Shown: positions 10,813 through 37,956, counted from the stretch's first letter. The stretch is DNA of 64,000 nt from Diphasiastrum complanatum (GCA_029204225.1 CM055103.1:47730458-47794457), one strand, 5' to 3'. Made by a program: numbers and translations. The notes: generated by a model from the letters alone, not told the origin.

Positions 10813-13372
10813 GGTGACTAGGACGACCCCTAGGGTTGGAAGCGATATAGTCATTCGTGTAAGGGCAGTGTGGGCCCTTTCCCTCGCTAGGGCTTTCTGG
10901 CGGGACCAACCCCCTTGTCGGACACTTAATCTATTTCATTATTATTGTTGTTCAATACTGGGTGATTTATACCATCATGTAGTTCAGTAACCAATAATTG
11001 TTTTCAGTCTTTCTTGTGTTGTTGATATGGAAGACGAAAAAAAATAGTAGCATTTGTTAATTCAAATCACTGCAAACAGTGGAAACATTCATTGTCACAA
11101 CTACGATTTTTTGTCATTAAAACTCGTTAAGCTCGCAAATATTAACTCGCAAAAGTCCAGGCCTCTGAAAATTGATAGTGCCGAAAAATCGCAAAATCTA
11201 ATTAACAACAGAGCTAATATTAAGGCATTACTCATCAAAATAATGTATAACGAGTCTTACAATTATGAGAATGGCAACTTTTTTAGACATAATAAGGGCC
11301 ACTCTTTACTACTAAAGTACTTCCTATAAATAATAAACAACATCAAAAAGTCTTTATATTGGAATCAAATAAGTTTCAAAACATTTTTTTGTCAAAAATT
11401 TGACTATTATCCTATTAAAAAAACCCGTTTCCATATTAACATGCACTTAGGACTTGAAACACTATTTGTATGGTGCCAACCTTGAAATTCTGGTAGACCA
11501 TGAGAGCCTTAGGTATCTGTGATTAGCCTAAGCTTGTGAATTAGAAAGCTCGATGGGTTGAGTTAATTCGATGGGTTAAGTAATCAGTTACTCAAATTTG
11601 AAATGTAAACACGATGCTTGTCTATCCATAATCTAGAAGAAAGTCCAGGATAGAGATTTACAAATAGCAGTCTGAATTGTAGAACCTAAGCATACCACAA
11701 TGGTCGAGTCATAACACTCAAAAATTCAAATGGAAACAATATTCCTTTGAAGATGAGTATTTGCCCTACAAACATAGCAATTATTGTGAGATGGTCCAAT
11801 GCGTCAAAAAGGCATAATGCTACATGACGAATTGATACTTGTGATAAAAATAAATAAAAGAAATATAATTTTTTTACTTAATATCTTTATGCATTGCAAA
11901 ATTACTTTGTAGTTCATAAGTTGATGCAATACGAACAAGCAAACATCTAGAAGCCATAGCAATTGGCTATGATTCTAACTATCAATTTATATATTTCTAT
12001 TGTTTTGATTGTTCAAATTAAGAACCTTGGATGTGCAACAAAACCTTTTCTTTCTAATGTCTAGTGACCCCATCGCCCAACGTTTTGAACTTCCACATGT
12101 GCACAAGGAAAATTTGATAGATAATTCTTTACTTGGACCTTAATCGATGGATTGTATTTTGCCTTTCATGGGTAAAAATATTCCTTACTTGGTATAGGTC
12201 CCTTGCAAGCACCCACACTCATATCAAATTCTATCATGAGGTGGAAACTTCTTTTGGATGTGGCCACGACAAGATTGTCTTTGCACATGTATGTTGTTTG
12301 AAAGCTCACACCAAGAGGTTCAAAGCACTTTGTCACTCAACGACGTCGAATATGATTCCTCACATTTGCAATATTGTGACAATATCGAAAGGGCAAAGAT
12401 CAATCTTTCTTGGTCAATGGGGACCCCAAAGTTCCACGATGTTGCTTGTAAACTTAGAATTCATTGATGCATTTTGGATCGTCCTTTTAAGTCTGTCTTT
12501 GGAGTGTAAAATTCTGTCTTCTCACTTTATGTTTACTTGATCTCTGCCTCGTATGAGGAGACGGAACTAGGGGTTCAAAGGCCATATGGTAATAGATTGA
12601 TTGCCTTCACTTAAAGTTGGAGAAATTCAAAGACGTCTGTTGAACTATGCTGCAACCGAAGTAACTTTTGAACATTTCATTTCAGCTTAAAAAGCTACTG
12701 TACGCTTGAAAATAAATTGGATGGGAGTTACAAAGTCAACCTCTGAGGCTTGTAGTCTAGTCTACATCAGACCTAATTATAAAGCAAGGCTTTCCTAAAG
12801 GTGCCCGAAATATTCTTCCGGACAACTCCACTTCAAAAGCTGACCTGTACGATTTATATTCTCAGAAATAGATTAAGACATTTTTCTCAACCAAGTTGCA
12901 ACACCTTGTTTCTAGGCCATTTTTATGAGGGGAGGGGGGCACTGGGCAGTCATTGCCTCCTACCTTTTTCAGAGAAACACTGAAACTTACGCAAGCAAGA
13001 GTAAGTACTTTCTACTTATAGGCTTATAGAGTTGCTAATAAGTTCTTGAGAGCCAAAAATACGTTACTTCGTACATGGACCTCGTGGAGGAGAGAAAACC
13101 CTTCACAAACGTGATTCCTGAGAAAGCTTTCTTACAAAGTTATTCAGTATCAGAGACCTGCAAGCAGCAAAAGTTTCACAGCAGCTTCTCCTCCTTGTCA
13201 GCTATATAGAATGCAGCAGTGATTTGCCATTGTGCTGACTGAACCAACTATTTTACTTCTTTGATCATGCTAAAAAGTTGATCAGGTCCAATAACCACGG
13301 AAGTGCATAAGTTACTCCTGATAGTTCCCAACAAAGGCATCTTGAATCTTCCTCAACGATCAAAACCCATCC
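10813..13372. other. Intergenic, no gene recognised
   Basis: A GC-richer patch at 10813-10925 directly follows the gag truncation and is of unknown origin. The rest is AT-rich. A plus-strand open frame at 12133-12540 lacks any recognisable domain and has biased composition. The 3' UTR of the exonuclease gene would lie just below 13373 on the minus strand. Confidence 0.5.
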
Positions 13373-27510
<14,138 letters not shown>

Positions 27511-28660
27511 GTCGAGTAAAATCAGAACACCACCTCTAGTATCTTCACGCCTCTGTCTGTAATCAGCACTTCCTAAACAAAACCTGTGAAAATTCGTCTA
27601 ATGCTAATGTCACACTTCCTAAATAAATCCTCTGAGAGCCATCTTCTGATTCTGATATTCTGCCATTGAAGCGACAAGCCACAGTGAATGTAAAGGATCA
27701 AACAACTCCAGGAAATAATCTGCACAAATTTCTTTCAAGCTACCATCATTCTGAAAGAAGGCTGGCTGCTACAAATGCGAGAAGTTTTGATCGATTGGCA
27801 TGAAGCAATCAATTTATTTTGAGACTGAAAAACTAGTCCATTCCTTATCGATCTCCAAGACAAAAACAAAACTCGGAGTGACGGTGTCTTTGGAGCCACG
27901 TCACTGTTTAGGGCATCTCCAACGCCCTAGAACCGGCAGGTGCCAGTTCTACAGGTTCGCACTGATATGCCACGTCAGCTATGCACATGTCCCATAAGCA
28001 AATAGAGAGAAAAACCGAACATATAATATTAGCTAACATAACTGACGAAGTGAATTGCTTCCTAATTGCTTGCTTCGTGTGTAATTAGGGCTCTGATAAT
28101 TGGGTGAAACCTAAAGTATAGGGCGCCGAATCTGTCCACGTACGTATCCAGGATAGTCAAAAGATACTTCACAAGTGGCCAACCAGAGCTCTGCAACCGG
28201 AGGTAGAAAAATAAATGCCAGCTATTTTATTGCCGACTCATGAAAGCTGGCTGACCGATCCAATGAGCGGGTGCCACCGCAGGACGTGCACCCACTTATG
28301 TCACATGTGGTCAGAAATACGGCCTGCCGCTGATGCAAATTTGGGTGGTCGTATCTATTTCATCGAAACCATCAAAAGGGAGATATTTTAAAAAAATAGG
28401 AAAGTTGCAATGAGCGCATGCCATAACACCAAGGACGTTGTTTAGTATGTGTTACTTCTCCATTTGATACTAAAGTCCTTATGGATCATTTGGACTAGGA
28501 ATTCTTGATGCGGAGGAGGTGGGCTACCGGCTGCAATGCTACAGCACGTAGCCCACCGTTGAATCACGTATACCAAACATAGCAGTTGTGAATCTACGGT
28601 GCAGATTAAAAATGTTTCAAAATCTTTGCTATGACTTGGAATCTACCTCTTCCTAGCCAA
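27511..28660. other. Upstream region of the exonuclease gene
   Basis: It should contain the 5' UTR and promoter of the minus-strand gene. I could not identify a TATA box. 27900-28660 is GC-richer and without recognisable coding motifs. Confidence 0.5.
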
Positions 28661-28664
28661 CCGG

Positions 28665-29081
28665 ATGATGCCATGTGTTCGATATCACTCCTCACAACTG
28701 CTATGGGTCCGTTATTTGGGTCTAGTTGTGGTCCATGTTCATGAGAAAGAGCGAGATTATCGTGATCTTCCACTCAGAGAAGGTTCTATCCCATTCACTT
28801 TGAAAACTTATGGATGTCTTCATAAGAAGGTTGATAATTTTTTGTCATCTTGTGTGGAGCTTCTTCTGAAATGCCAAGGCATAGTGCTACACTTAATCTA
28901 TCATCATATCTTTTTATCATCAACGTATCGCTTTGCAACATTTTCAATCACTTTTAATTTTCATCGCTTTGCAACATTCTCAATCACTTTCAATTCTTCG
29001 ACACTCGACTGCAAGAACAACTATTTCATTACTACAACACCTAATACTAGCACGAATTTGGCTAGTGACTCCATCTTGTAG
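28665..29081 (+). other. Unrecognised open frame, 138 codons
   Basis: The frame MMPCVRYHSSQLLWVRY up to about residue 75 (DLPLREGSIPFTLKTYGC) has balanced, protein-like composition. The end is taken up by a 37-bp tandem duplication (about 28929-29000, CGCTTTGCAACATT.TCAATC), which gives the peptide repeat RFATFSITFN. No family recognised. It may be a captured or decayed fragment. Confidence 0.25.
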
Positions 29082-29559
29082 TAAGTTTTGAATAAAACTT
29101 TTTCATTGACATATTAGAGTAACTAAGTTTGCCTTTTTGAGTTTCACATCTTATGCTTTATCCTTTTGTACACTAATAAGTTTTCCATCCTTATTTGACA
29201 AAAGCAATTTTTTCTTCCTCCCAAAAGATATGTAGCTCGTGCATTGATAATTTGTGAAGTGTTCTTCTATGAAAGGGAGAGGGAATGTATCGTTAATGGT
29301 AAAGAAGTTCAATTTTTCATAATACATGCAAATTCATAGGTTGACATCCTTCTTTGGCATGAAAACTATATGTGATAGCAACACAATAGACTAAATTACA
29401 TATACATCTTTAATTAATTTTTTAGCTCAACTTTTACTTTTCAATATATTTGGAAAACAAGTTGGATTGGCATGGTTGTTCTTCTTTTGAGTCTGATCGT
29501 ACAGGATGGCTACTTGAAAGAAATAAATTTTGTATTTCAATATTTATCAGTATTTGGGA

Positions 29560-30085
29560 TAAGAACGATAGGCAAGAACCAGATTCTTGCCCTTCAAGTT
29601 GATAAACTAATCTTTAAGAAATGTAACATCCTTGCTAGTAAAAACTACAAGTTACAAGATCATACAGTCTATACATGTCATCCTAAATCAATAATTTTGT
29701 TGACACACAGCATATTGGTTGATAATACCTTCACCTTCGATCATGTGCGAGCTTTTTGTCTCCAAGATGAACTAATTTTTTCGTATTGTAGGCTGAATAG
29801 TCGTGGAACCATTCTTGATGGATTGTCATGTCTTATGTCACTCCGGAATCGAGGAACCAGTCCTCATGTTGATCGACATGGTGATGGTTCACCATGAATG
29901 CATTTTTCTTGTCATCTTTGAGGTTCTGTTCTATTTCGGCTACTGCATTGGCTTGCTGGTCCAGTTGCTTCTTGTTGTTGTTATTGAACTTGAGGATTCG
30001 ATAGTCCTAGATTTCGTGATTCGTCCTTTTGCATGCAATATTTGGTGGACTACTCTTTTTAGTGTATCACAGTTGGATGGTCTCT
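29560..30085 (-). pseudogene. Collapsed copia remnant: knuckle, protease, integrase end
   Basis: On the minus strand, in order: a zinc-knuckle remnant (ACKRTNHEI, stop, DYRILKFNN; compare CKRTNHDIKDCRILKHNK in copia A) at about 30080-29960; a protease stretch WFLDSGVT..DMTIHQEWF at about 29900-29800; and an integrase C-terminal stretch FTSKDVTFLKD..FINLKGK at about 29680-29565. The integrase core is deleted and stops are frequent. Confidence 0.7.
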
Positions 30086-30739
30086 TCTATCCTTGCCAAA
30101 TATAGCAAAATGTAAATGACTAGATGCTTTTGTGACTTGCATCCAAAGATTGTAACTAGAAGCTACTAGGTTCTATCACAAATTGTTCAAATTTTGAGAT
30201 TCATATTTCAAGTGCATGAAATAAATGATTTTTGTGGCTTTGAATTGTTTGAGTTTAGTCTAGGAGTGACACTTGAAGTTGTGAGAAGCTTATTGACATG
30301 TTGGCAAAAGTGCTATCACTATAAATGAAAGGCTCAAATTTTATTTCCTTAAATGCTTTAAGAAGATTTTACGTATGGATGAAGCTATTTCCTAAGTGTT
30401 CAATTGAGATCTTAAGCATATTACATCAAAACACATCTTTAATTTACTAGTAAACATAAAACCAATGAAGGGAGGCTTGCTTTTCTATCATTCAAGTATT
30501 CATAAGAGTGTTGGAATGTTGTATCTACACTCATATTCATATTCCTTTGTTTTACTTGCTCATTCTATGTTTGTAACTTAGGTTTGAAAAGGATATAAAA
30601 ATGGGCAATACAAAGGAACATGTGGTGGATGACCCAAGATGAGGTTGATACAAATGCCTCTAACCAACATCAAACAAAGACCAAATACAATTCCAGCAAA
30701 TCAAAGGGCTTTTGATTAACATGCAAAAAGGCATGGTTG

Positions 30740-30880
30740 ATGATTAGCTTGTCAGTGAAGGATCACATAGTGCCTCATATCAGTAATGAACGAACAACTA
30801 GAGAGGCATGGGATGCACTCAAGGTGCAAATTCAAGCAACAAACCCTTCATGCTTGATGTTCTTGCACAATAGGTTTTAG
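30740..30880 (+). pseudogene. Copia gag fragment
   Basis: The plus-strand frame MISLSVKDHIVPHISNERTT followed by REAWDALKVQIQATN and CLMFLHNRF ends in TAG. It matches the capsid region of copia gag (pattern 'EAWD.L...Y...N...LFL'). It is an isolated piece in orientation opposite to the remnant at 29560-30085. Confidence 0.65.
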
Positions 30881-32100
30881 AGTATTCGTGATTGACCAAA
30901 AGTATAGATTATGCTCAACTTTTTGACTTGCGATCAAGCTCCCTCTAAAGGTTCACTGTACTGCCCATAATTTATCTCAATTGACATATTCATAGAATTA
31001 TCTTGCCCTTCCAAACACACACATCTTGTTATACTAGATTACAAAAAGCTCATGGGGCATTGCCAAATGGCAAAAGTTACACCTACATCTAACACACGTT
31101 ACAATCTACTTATTATGCCCATGTTACTTTCATTATTTATTTTCTAAGGTTATAGATTAACTAATCACATGAGATTTTCTACTACCTAGCCAAGCAAAAT
31201 GCTAGACCCCTTCTCATTTACTGATTTTCCCAAAGCGAGGGGGTAGGCTAGTGCTTTGGGCCTCATGACTTCCAACCATCTAGTGGCTAAACCTTGTTGG
31301 TAGTACTACAACCTCGAGATGAATAACAAACTATATTTGTCGCATATGCTACAATCTTTTCTTTTCTTTTGAAAAATTCTAATAGAGATTACTATGTCAA
31401 ACTTATAATCAATAAGAAGAAAAAACATCACAAAATTTGTTCTTTCCACCTTGTAAGAAAATGGGAGATTTTTCAAACTACACAAGGACAACATTTTATT
31501 CTCAATTTATAGAACTATCCATGTCAATTATATTTGCACGGTGAATACACCAAAGCTTTTTTACTCACCATCAAGCATAAGCATTCATGCAACATTTTTT
31601 CATCACCAATGACAATGCTTACTACACATTGAAAGTAATATTTGTAATGTAGTAAAAGAAAAATGTGCAAAATCTTTGGGGGGGGGGGGGGGGGGGGGAA
31701 GTAACTACATATGCTTACATTTTAGAATACATATAGTTAAAACTTTAGGAACATTACATGAAAAGTGAAATTTAATGTAGCAATGTCAATGTCAATGATG
31801 CACCTTTCAAGGTCACACATGAAAAATCTCTTGGATTCATATGAATCTCATGAGTATTGATGCTACAATCCTTTCGAGACATCAAATATCAAGAAGCATC
31901 TAATCAATTGCTACAAATTCATATTAGAAAAGCATTTTGTCCAATTGTGATAAATCACGAGTCTAAACTCATCAAAAAGATCTATGAACACCAACAAAAA
32001 CTTGTCCATATTATATGTCATTAAATGGTAAGTTAATACTAGTAGCACCTATATGGAGTAAAAAGTGCAAAATGCTAGTTATGAAGTATATGCGAGTCTA
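30881..32100. other. AT-rich intergenic stretch
   Basis: No coding motifs seen. It contains a 21-base G run at 31678-31698. Confidence 0.6.
31678..31698. repeat. Poly-G run (21 bases)
   Basis: An uninterrupted guanine homopolymer in AT-rich surroundings; its exact length is liable to sequencing error. Confidence 0.95.
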
Positions 32101-32297
32101 TTACTCATCTTGACTTCTAGAAAAGCCACATCTACTTGTCGACAATATTTAATTTACTAGTTTCTATAGAATTGCCCCCCATCCATATAGGCACAAATAC
32201 ATTGTGTCTATATGGATGGGGGGCAATTCTATAGAAACTAGTAAATTAAATATTGTCAACAAGTAAATGTGGCTTTTGAAGAAGTCAAGATGAGTAA
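32101..32297. repeat. Near-perfect 197-bp hairpin (inverted repeat)
   Basis: The arms 32101-32196 and 32202-32297 are almost perfectly complementary around a 5-base loop centred at 32199. The inner 46 bases of each arm outside the apex (starting AATATTTAATTTACTAGTTT) match perfectly; the outer parts have only a few mismatches. There is no ORF. This is consistent with a young foldback element, an inverted duplication or a hairpin-RNA locus. Confidence 0.9.
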
Positions 32298-32989
32298 AAC
32301 ATATAGATATATTGATGATTATTTCATTGTACAAAAGGAGATAGCATTAGCATTCTCAATGCATGTTCTTCTCATCTTCCAAATGTTCAAATATGCTTTC
32401 TTTTAGCCAAAGAAAAGTGACATAGGTATTGAACATTGTGCTAAAGAAGCAGACTAGTAGCTAGGTCTGCACATGAATTTTCTCAAGGTTGCTCGATCTC
32501 AACATCTAAATATCTCAACTTCGTTGAATCTATTAATCACATAAAAAGACAAATGGTTATTTTTTTCCAACAAAATGCATTTCCAAAGCAAAAATTATAT
32601 CATATGCTTCTAAATAGACTTATAGTCATACTTTCTCATATTAACATGAAAGTGAAGCATTTAAAACATTATTGATCCTCTCAAAAGTTGGTAGTTTGAT
32701 TTTTTATGTGAGTTTCAATTGCATGATTTAATAAGAATACAACAATTTTTTTCAAAATGATGAAGGAATGTCACTTTCGTTAATATTATTTTTACATCAA
32801 GGATGCTTGCACTTAGGAATCGCTTACCCTGTAGTGTGCTCAAGACCTTTGTGATATGAGATTTAGACACTCTTGATAGGACACAAACACAATAGTAGGC
32901 ACATGTTAGCAAAAACTTAGTCTAATATGAAATTCAAACACAACAATACATAACTTATGGTTTAGATGCTCAATTTGTTTTCACTAACA

Positions 32990-33770
32990 TTTTTTTTTTC
33001 TTGAGAGAGAACTAACCATCGATTAAGAACTTTGTACAAAGATACAAGAAGGAAGATTAAACTTACAAACTCAAAAGTATTTCAACCTCTTTAAAAAGAA
33101 GCTGGGGGGAGATAACAAAGTCACCGCTCCTAAATTTCTTGCTACTCCTATCTAACCAAATGTTACAAAGTGCAATAACTCTAATACACTGCCAAAAAGC
33201 ATTAACCTTTACATCCTCAAAAGTAATCTCGTTCAACAATAGATCTGTGTGGCTGAACGTCTTGAATCTGACATGAAAGTGCGTGATGCAAAAGTCAAGT
33301 CAAAGATCTCCATAGCGGAGCATAACAGTGAAAGAACAGATGAATCACATTCTCGTCAAATGATTTGCATTTAGAGCAGACATGCGATACATCACCCCTA
33401 CAACTGGCATGCACAAGAAGAGAATGATGAAGAATCCTAGGAGCAAAAATTATAAGCTTAAGAATAGAAAATTTGGCCTGACTTATAAAAAAGCCATTTG
33501 TTCTCACAATCAGAGAGCGAGGCAGTAGTGAGAGGGCCAAGGTCTCTGTGAGAGAAGGCAAAGGAAAGGAAGTTAGTTTCATGAGTGGAGAGGCCAAGTT
33601 CAGATTTAAGACAAGATAGACTGAGAGAGCAAACAGAGTTCATAATATGGTCCCTAGTGATGAAGTCCATGAGGAAGGACATTGAGGCCAAGAAGTTGAC
33701 ACCAATCATGACGAACATCACGAGAAAGAACAAGATATATGCAAGAAAAAAAAGCAATTATTCATCTTAA
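32990..33770 (-). mobile_element. 5'-truncated LINE, 3' end with zf-RVT region and poly(A)
   Basis: Minus-strand frames give a zf-RVT-like motif, CSKCKSFDENVIHLFFHC (about 33390-33330), then FEDVKVNAFWQCIRVIALCN, IWLDRSSKKFRS and the terminus LLFKEVEILLSL with TAA at 33063-33065. About 65 bases further is an A tail (T run 32990-32999 on the plus strand). This is the usual end of plant L1-type ORF2. RT and endonuclease are absent, as expected for 5' truncation. A frameshift separates the zf-RVT frame from the upstream part. Confidence 0.75.
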
Positions 33771-33785
33771 TATATTAGTCTGTCC

Positions 33786-34584
33786 CCTATGATATCTGGA
33801 GATCTAATCAAAAGAAAAAGACTATACTCAAGCATCTGTAGACCATAAACTGTAGCATAATAACATCCACTAGATAAATGGATTCATAGGAGTGTCTATG
33901 GGCTTGCAATCCTCTATACCATATCTTTGAAGTACATTAATTAAGTAGGATTGTTGGCTTATGGTGATCCTTCTGCTCGCGCGATCTCTATGAATGCTCA
34001 GTCATTTCAAAGAGTAAGGACTTAGTTTCCTGCAACAACTGATTTGAATTGCTGATGATTAGGGAATCATCAACGTATAGTGCTATTATAACATAGCTTG
34101 GCCTCTTTGGTTTTAGATACACATTTGAATCTGCGGTGCAGGAGGTAAAGTCATGCTGCAACAAGAAATGATTTATTCTATCATACCAGTCCTTTGGAGC
34201 TTGCTTCAGACCATATAGTGCCTTATGCAATTTGCATAGTAGATGCTCCTTGCCTTGAGGGATGTAACCTTCTGGTTGATAGATGTAGACATCTTCTTGT
34301 ATGTATCCATGTAGGAATGTCATCTGGATGCCCCTCTGGTGAATATCCAGATCTTTAGCAGTAGATATAGCCAATAAAGTACGAATAGACTGATGTTTTA
34401 CTCCTGGACCGAAGGTCTCAGTGTAGTCTATCCCATATACTTGTTCAAAGCCTTTAACCACCAGTCTAGCTTTCCATTTGGAAATAGATCCATCTGGCTT
34501 AAGCTTAAGCTTAAAAATCCACTTAGAATCAATTGGCTTTACACCTATAGGAGGAGTGACAAGACTCCAGGTCTTGTTCTTCAT
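33786..34584 (-). pseudogene. Copia A reverse transcriptase (start of RNase H lost)
   Basis: Minus-strand RT runs from MKNKTWSLVTPPIGVKPIDS through KWIFKLKLKPDGSISKWKAR, ALYGLKQAPKDWYDRINHF and the catalytic IIALYVDDSLIISN. After a small deletion near 33985 it continues as a degraded ILLN..L frame with RYGIEDCKPIDTPMNPF-like remains to about 33850. RNase H, PPT and 3' LTR are missing; the LINE remnant lies next to this end. Confidence 0.85.
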
Positions 34585-35540
34585 CCTTCTTCCTCAGATC
34601 AGATGGCACTTGAGCATAGCAGAGGCAGCCAAAAACACGTAGGTGTTTCAAACTTGGTTTGTAACCATAGTAGGCTGCAAATGGTGTTTTGGAATCAACT
34701 TCTTTAGTGCTAGAGTAGTTTTGCAGATAGCAAGCTGTAGAGATAGCTTCTGCCCAAAAGGTTTGAGAAAAATGCAGATTTACTGTCATGGATCGTTCAG
34801 CTTCCAACAATGTGCGATTCTTCCACTCTGCTATTCCGTTCTGTTGTGGAGTGTAGCTCGTAGTAAACTGGTGGTGCACGCCACATGAAGATAGTAGTCT
34901 TTCATCTCATTTGACAAGAACTCCCCCCCTAAATCGGATTGTAGGGCCTTGATCCTCTGACCAGTTTGATTCTCAGTGTATTGCTTGAAGTCTTTGAAGC
35001 AACGAAATACTTCTGACTTGTTCTCAATGAACATTACCTTGGCAAATTGAAAGTAATCATTGATGAATGTGATAAAATACATAGCTTGACCTAATGAAGA
35101 TACGCTCATAGGACCACACAAGTCACTGTGTATCAGTGACAAGATGGACTTCGCCCTTTTGGCTTGTCCTCTAGGAAATCTCATCCTAGGTTGTTTCCCT
35201 AGTAGACAATTTTCACAGATAGTCTGATTGGCTATAGTAACAACAATTATGTTCATGCCCTTGACCACTTTATTGTGATGCATATACAAGGTTGAAAGCA
35301 TGTTTAAATGACCTGAAATTTAATGCCATAAATTTGCATACGAACAACTCACAGAAAGTGCAACATGGTGACTCAGTATCTACAAATTTTCTTCTCTGTA
35401 AGCAAAGAGGATTTTATTTGAGTTCTCATCTAAAATAGTACAACGGTTGGTAGTGAACAAAGCTCTATAGCCCTGATCTATGATCTTGCTAATAGATAAA
35501 AGGTTCTTTGTTAATTTGGGTACATAAAGTACTCCACTAA
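34585..35540 (-). pseudogene. Copia A GAG-pre-integrase and integrase
   Basis: Minus strand: GAG-pre-integrase remains at 35230-35540, then CENCLLGKQPRMRFPRGQAK, the core aspartate in LIHSDLCGPMSV, YFITFINDYFQFA, the second region LQSDLGGEFLSN, then (other frame) TTSYTPQQNGIAEWKNRTLL with the Glu, and LRVFGCLCYAQVP. At least one frameshift near 34850 breaks the reading frame. Confidence 0.85.
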
Positions 35541-35541
35541 G

Positions 35542-35748
35542 CTACCTAATGATGCCATCGGAGAACTGCAGTTGAATAGACCCTTGGCCTTCAACTTCGT
35601 GTGAACTGGAGTCACCAGAGAAAATGTACTTTGATTTTGTAGCTGTGAGTGTAGAGAAGAGGTCCTTGCATGGCGTCATGTGCTGAGAAGCACCTGAATC
35701 AAGATACCAATGATGGGCATTTCTACTGGATTGATCTTGTACAATCAA
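35542..35748 (-). pseudogene. Copia A aspartic protease
   Basis: The segment HWYLDSGASQHMTPCKDLF carries an intact DSG active site and runs to GQGSIQLQFSDGIIR, the usual protease of copia polyproteins. Confidence 0.85.
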
Positions 35749-35802
35749 CGCCTTCTCTTCATCTTGAGATCCTTTGACTGTGTCAGAGTTCCCTTCTTGG
35801 TG

Positions 35803-36614
35803 CTACTGCATCTTCTTTTTTGTTTTATTGTGCTTGAGGATGCGACAGTCCTTGATGTCGTGGTTGGTTCTTTTGCAATATCTACAAAATAGTCTGGTCT
35901 TGGACAATGACTGACTATAATATTGTTGTTGTGGTTGTGATGTTGCTGGTTGTATTGCCTTTGTCTTCTTCTCCTTGAAGCCTTTCTTCTTCTTGGATTG
36001 CTGCTTGTTTGAATAGAGTGCCATGGATTTGGTACTCATAGATGTGGACAAGCTTTTCCTCCTGACTTCTTCTTGCAACAAGCTTGTTGTCAATTTTTGG
36101 AGAGACAACGTAGGTGTATTGCTCAGAAGCAACACTAAATTATCGTAGGAGGATGGTAGACTGGCAAGAAGAGACATGGTAGAGTCTTCTTTTGAGATAG
36201 GAGAACCTATTGCAGCCAGTTGGTTCATCAATTGTTTGAACTCGTTCAGATGGTCACTGACTAAGGTGCTTTCACTCATTCTGAGTGTTAGTACCTTCTT
36301 CCTTAAGAAGAGGTGAGTGAGACATCTGAGGTCTCATAGATGCTAGTGAGTGTATCCCATGCTTCTTTGGAAGTAGTGCAGTTGGATACATGAGCAATTT
36401 GAGTGTCTTCAAGGTTTAGAGATACAATGGCAAGAGCCTTGCCATCCTTGGCTTCCCAAGCTGGGAGCTTTTTAGATTCTGCCGGTCTGGCTATAGAACT
36501 GTTAACATAAATCATAACTCCTTTTCAATCAGGATCATCCGCATTTTGAACTTCCACATGTGGAAGTCATCTTCATTGATTATATTGATCAAGTGGATCT
36601 CTAAGGTGCCTTCC
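35803..36614 (-). pseudogene. Copia A gag with zinc knuckle
   Basis: The ATG near 36614 opens MEGTLEIHLINIINEDDFHM (W-K-F-K-M follows). After a shift comes AWEAKDGKALAIVSLNLEDT and TSKEAWDTLTSIYET, then SESTLVSDHLNEFKQLMNQL, ending in a basic region and the CCHC knuckle FCRYCKRTNHDIKDC. Two frameshifts interrupt it. Confidence 0.85.
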
Positions 36615-36694
36615 ATGGTGATCAAAATTATACACAAACCACTTAGAATAACTTTTGAAAAAAGATTCTGGACTCTAGTAATCCACTGAATCAA

Positions 36695-36707
36695 GGCTTT
36701 GATACCA
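36695..36707 (-). promoter_or_regulatory. Primer binding site of copia A
   Basis: The minus strand reads TGGTATCAAAGCC, complementary to initiator tRNA-Met with one difference, four bases inside the LTR. Confidence 0.85.
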
Positions 36708-36711
36708 CTTC

Positions 36712-37956
36712 TGTTGGTGTATGAATGTGAAATGCTTGGTCTACGATTGATTGCGACTGTAGCAGAGCTGTGACGGAAGTAGAACATGAGACGATTACGA
36801 TATAAAACAATGTCTCTATCAACAGTAAGAAAAACAATTGTGAACATAGTAATAACTACGATTTCAGGAACATGGGTTGACTAGGGAACGAAATCAAAGG
36901 CTTGTTATCCTTTTGGGTAATCAGAGTAGGAGTCTGAGACTACTAAACAGTAGGATTGCGAAGCATTAGGCATCTTGGACAGCCATGCGATCCTCTATCT
37001 CTGATAACCATGTTTGTGTGCAAGAGAGTGAGAGAGACAATTGCATTCAATCAAGAACGTAATGATTAAACAGTAGCAAATTTGTGTAATAGAGAGAATC
37101 GGAACACAATATAGTAGCACTAATAAGCGCATATTCTTACTTACAGATTTTGAAACAATGGCTACAATTCTAGATCTCTCTCTCTCTCTCTCTCTCTCTC
37201 TAAATCACTAACTCTGAGGAGCTAGCTACTTAAGACCTTTTGCGCGTTTGATCACTCTGTGTATCTTCAGATTATTCAATTCAACGACACTTGTCTCTCT
37301 CTCCTTCGCTCAGATTAGTAGCCATTTAAACAAGATCCGTAGATCCGTTATTGGAGCGTCATGAAGGAGGAGAAGTACAGAGTAACGTATCCTCCGTATG
37401 CATCTTAGTGCAAGGATGTAGGCCATGATGGCCGTAGACTATCCGCAATCGTTTGAACAACCGTTGGTCGTTCATTCAGCTATTGATCATTTGCTTCCTT
37501 CGTTGATAACCATAAGTGATAACTTACAGAGCTAAATGATGAGATAGATCAACATCGTTGTTAGTTGACTTCGTTGATAACTGTAAGTAGGTTGCTTTCG
37601 TTTTCAAATGGTTGAGGAGAGTTGACTTTGATCATAGCTTCTGTCGTAGGAGTTCGTAAGAAGGTCACTTGAGGTGGTTGACGTGATTTTACTTTCGTTG
37701 CCATTGAAGATTCCTCAAGTGCTCGTAGATAGTAACCTACGGGTTTTCACGATTTCTTGCGGTTTGCGGTTTGGATCGTGTTTCTCCGTAAACGTTAATT
37801 TAACGGTTCCCTTCGGTCAGACCATAATTTGGTGATGGTCTTGCGGTTCTGCCTGATTTGACTTTGCATATATTTTGCGGACTGATTTAGAGAGATAGAA
37901 TTCTTTAGAGTAGTAGGAGGGCAAAGTGATGAGTAGGAGAAGATTAAGTTCCAACA
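36712..37956 (-). mobile_element. 5' LTR of copia A (1245 bp)
   Basis: The minus strand begins TGTTGGAACTTAATC at 37956 and ends CACACCAACA at 36712; the termini TGTTGG...CCAACA form a 6-bp inverted pair. A short (CT)n tract lies at 37174-37201. The 3' LTR is lost. Confidence 0.85.
37174..37201. repeat. (TC)n microsatellite in LTR A
   Basis: About 14 dinucleotides. Confidence 0.95.

Noticed and set aside
12133-12540. 135-codon open frame as a gene
   Set aside because: No domain, Cys/His/Leu-biased random-like composition, no splice or neighbour support.
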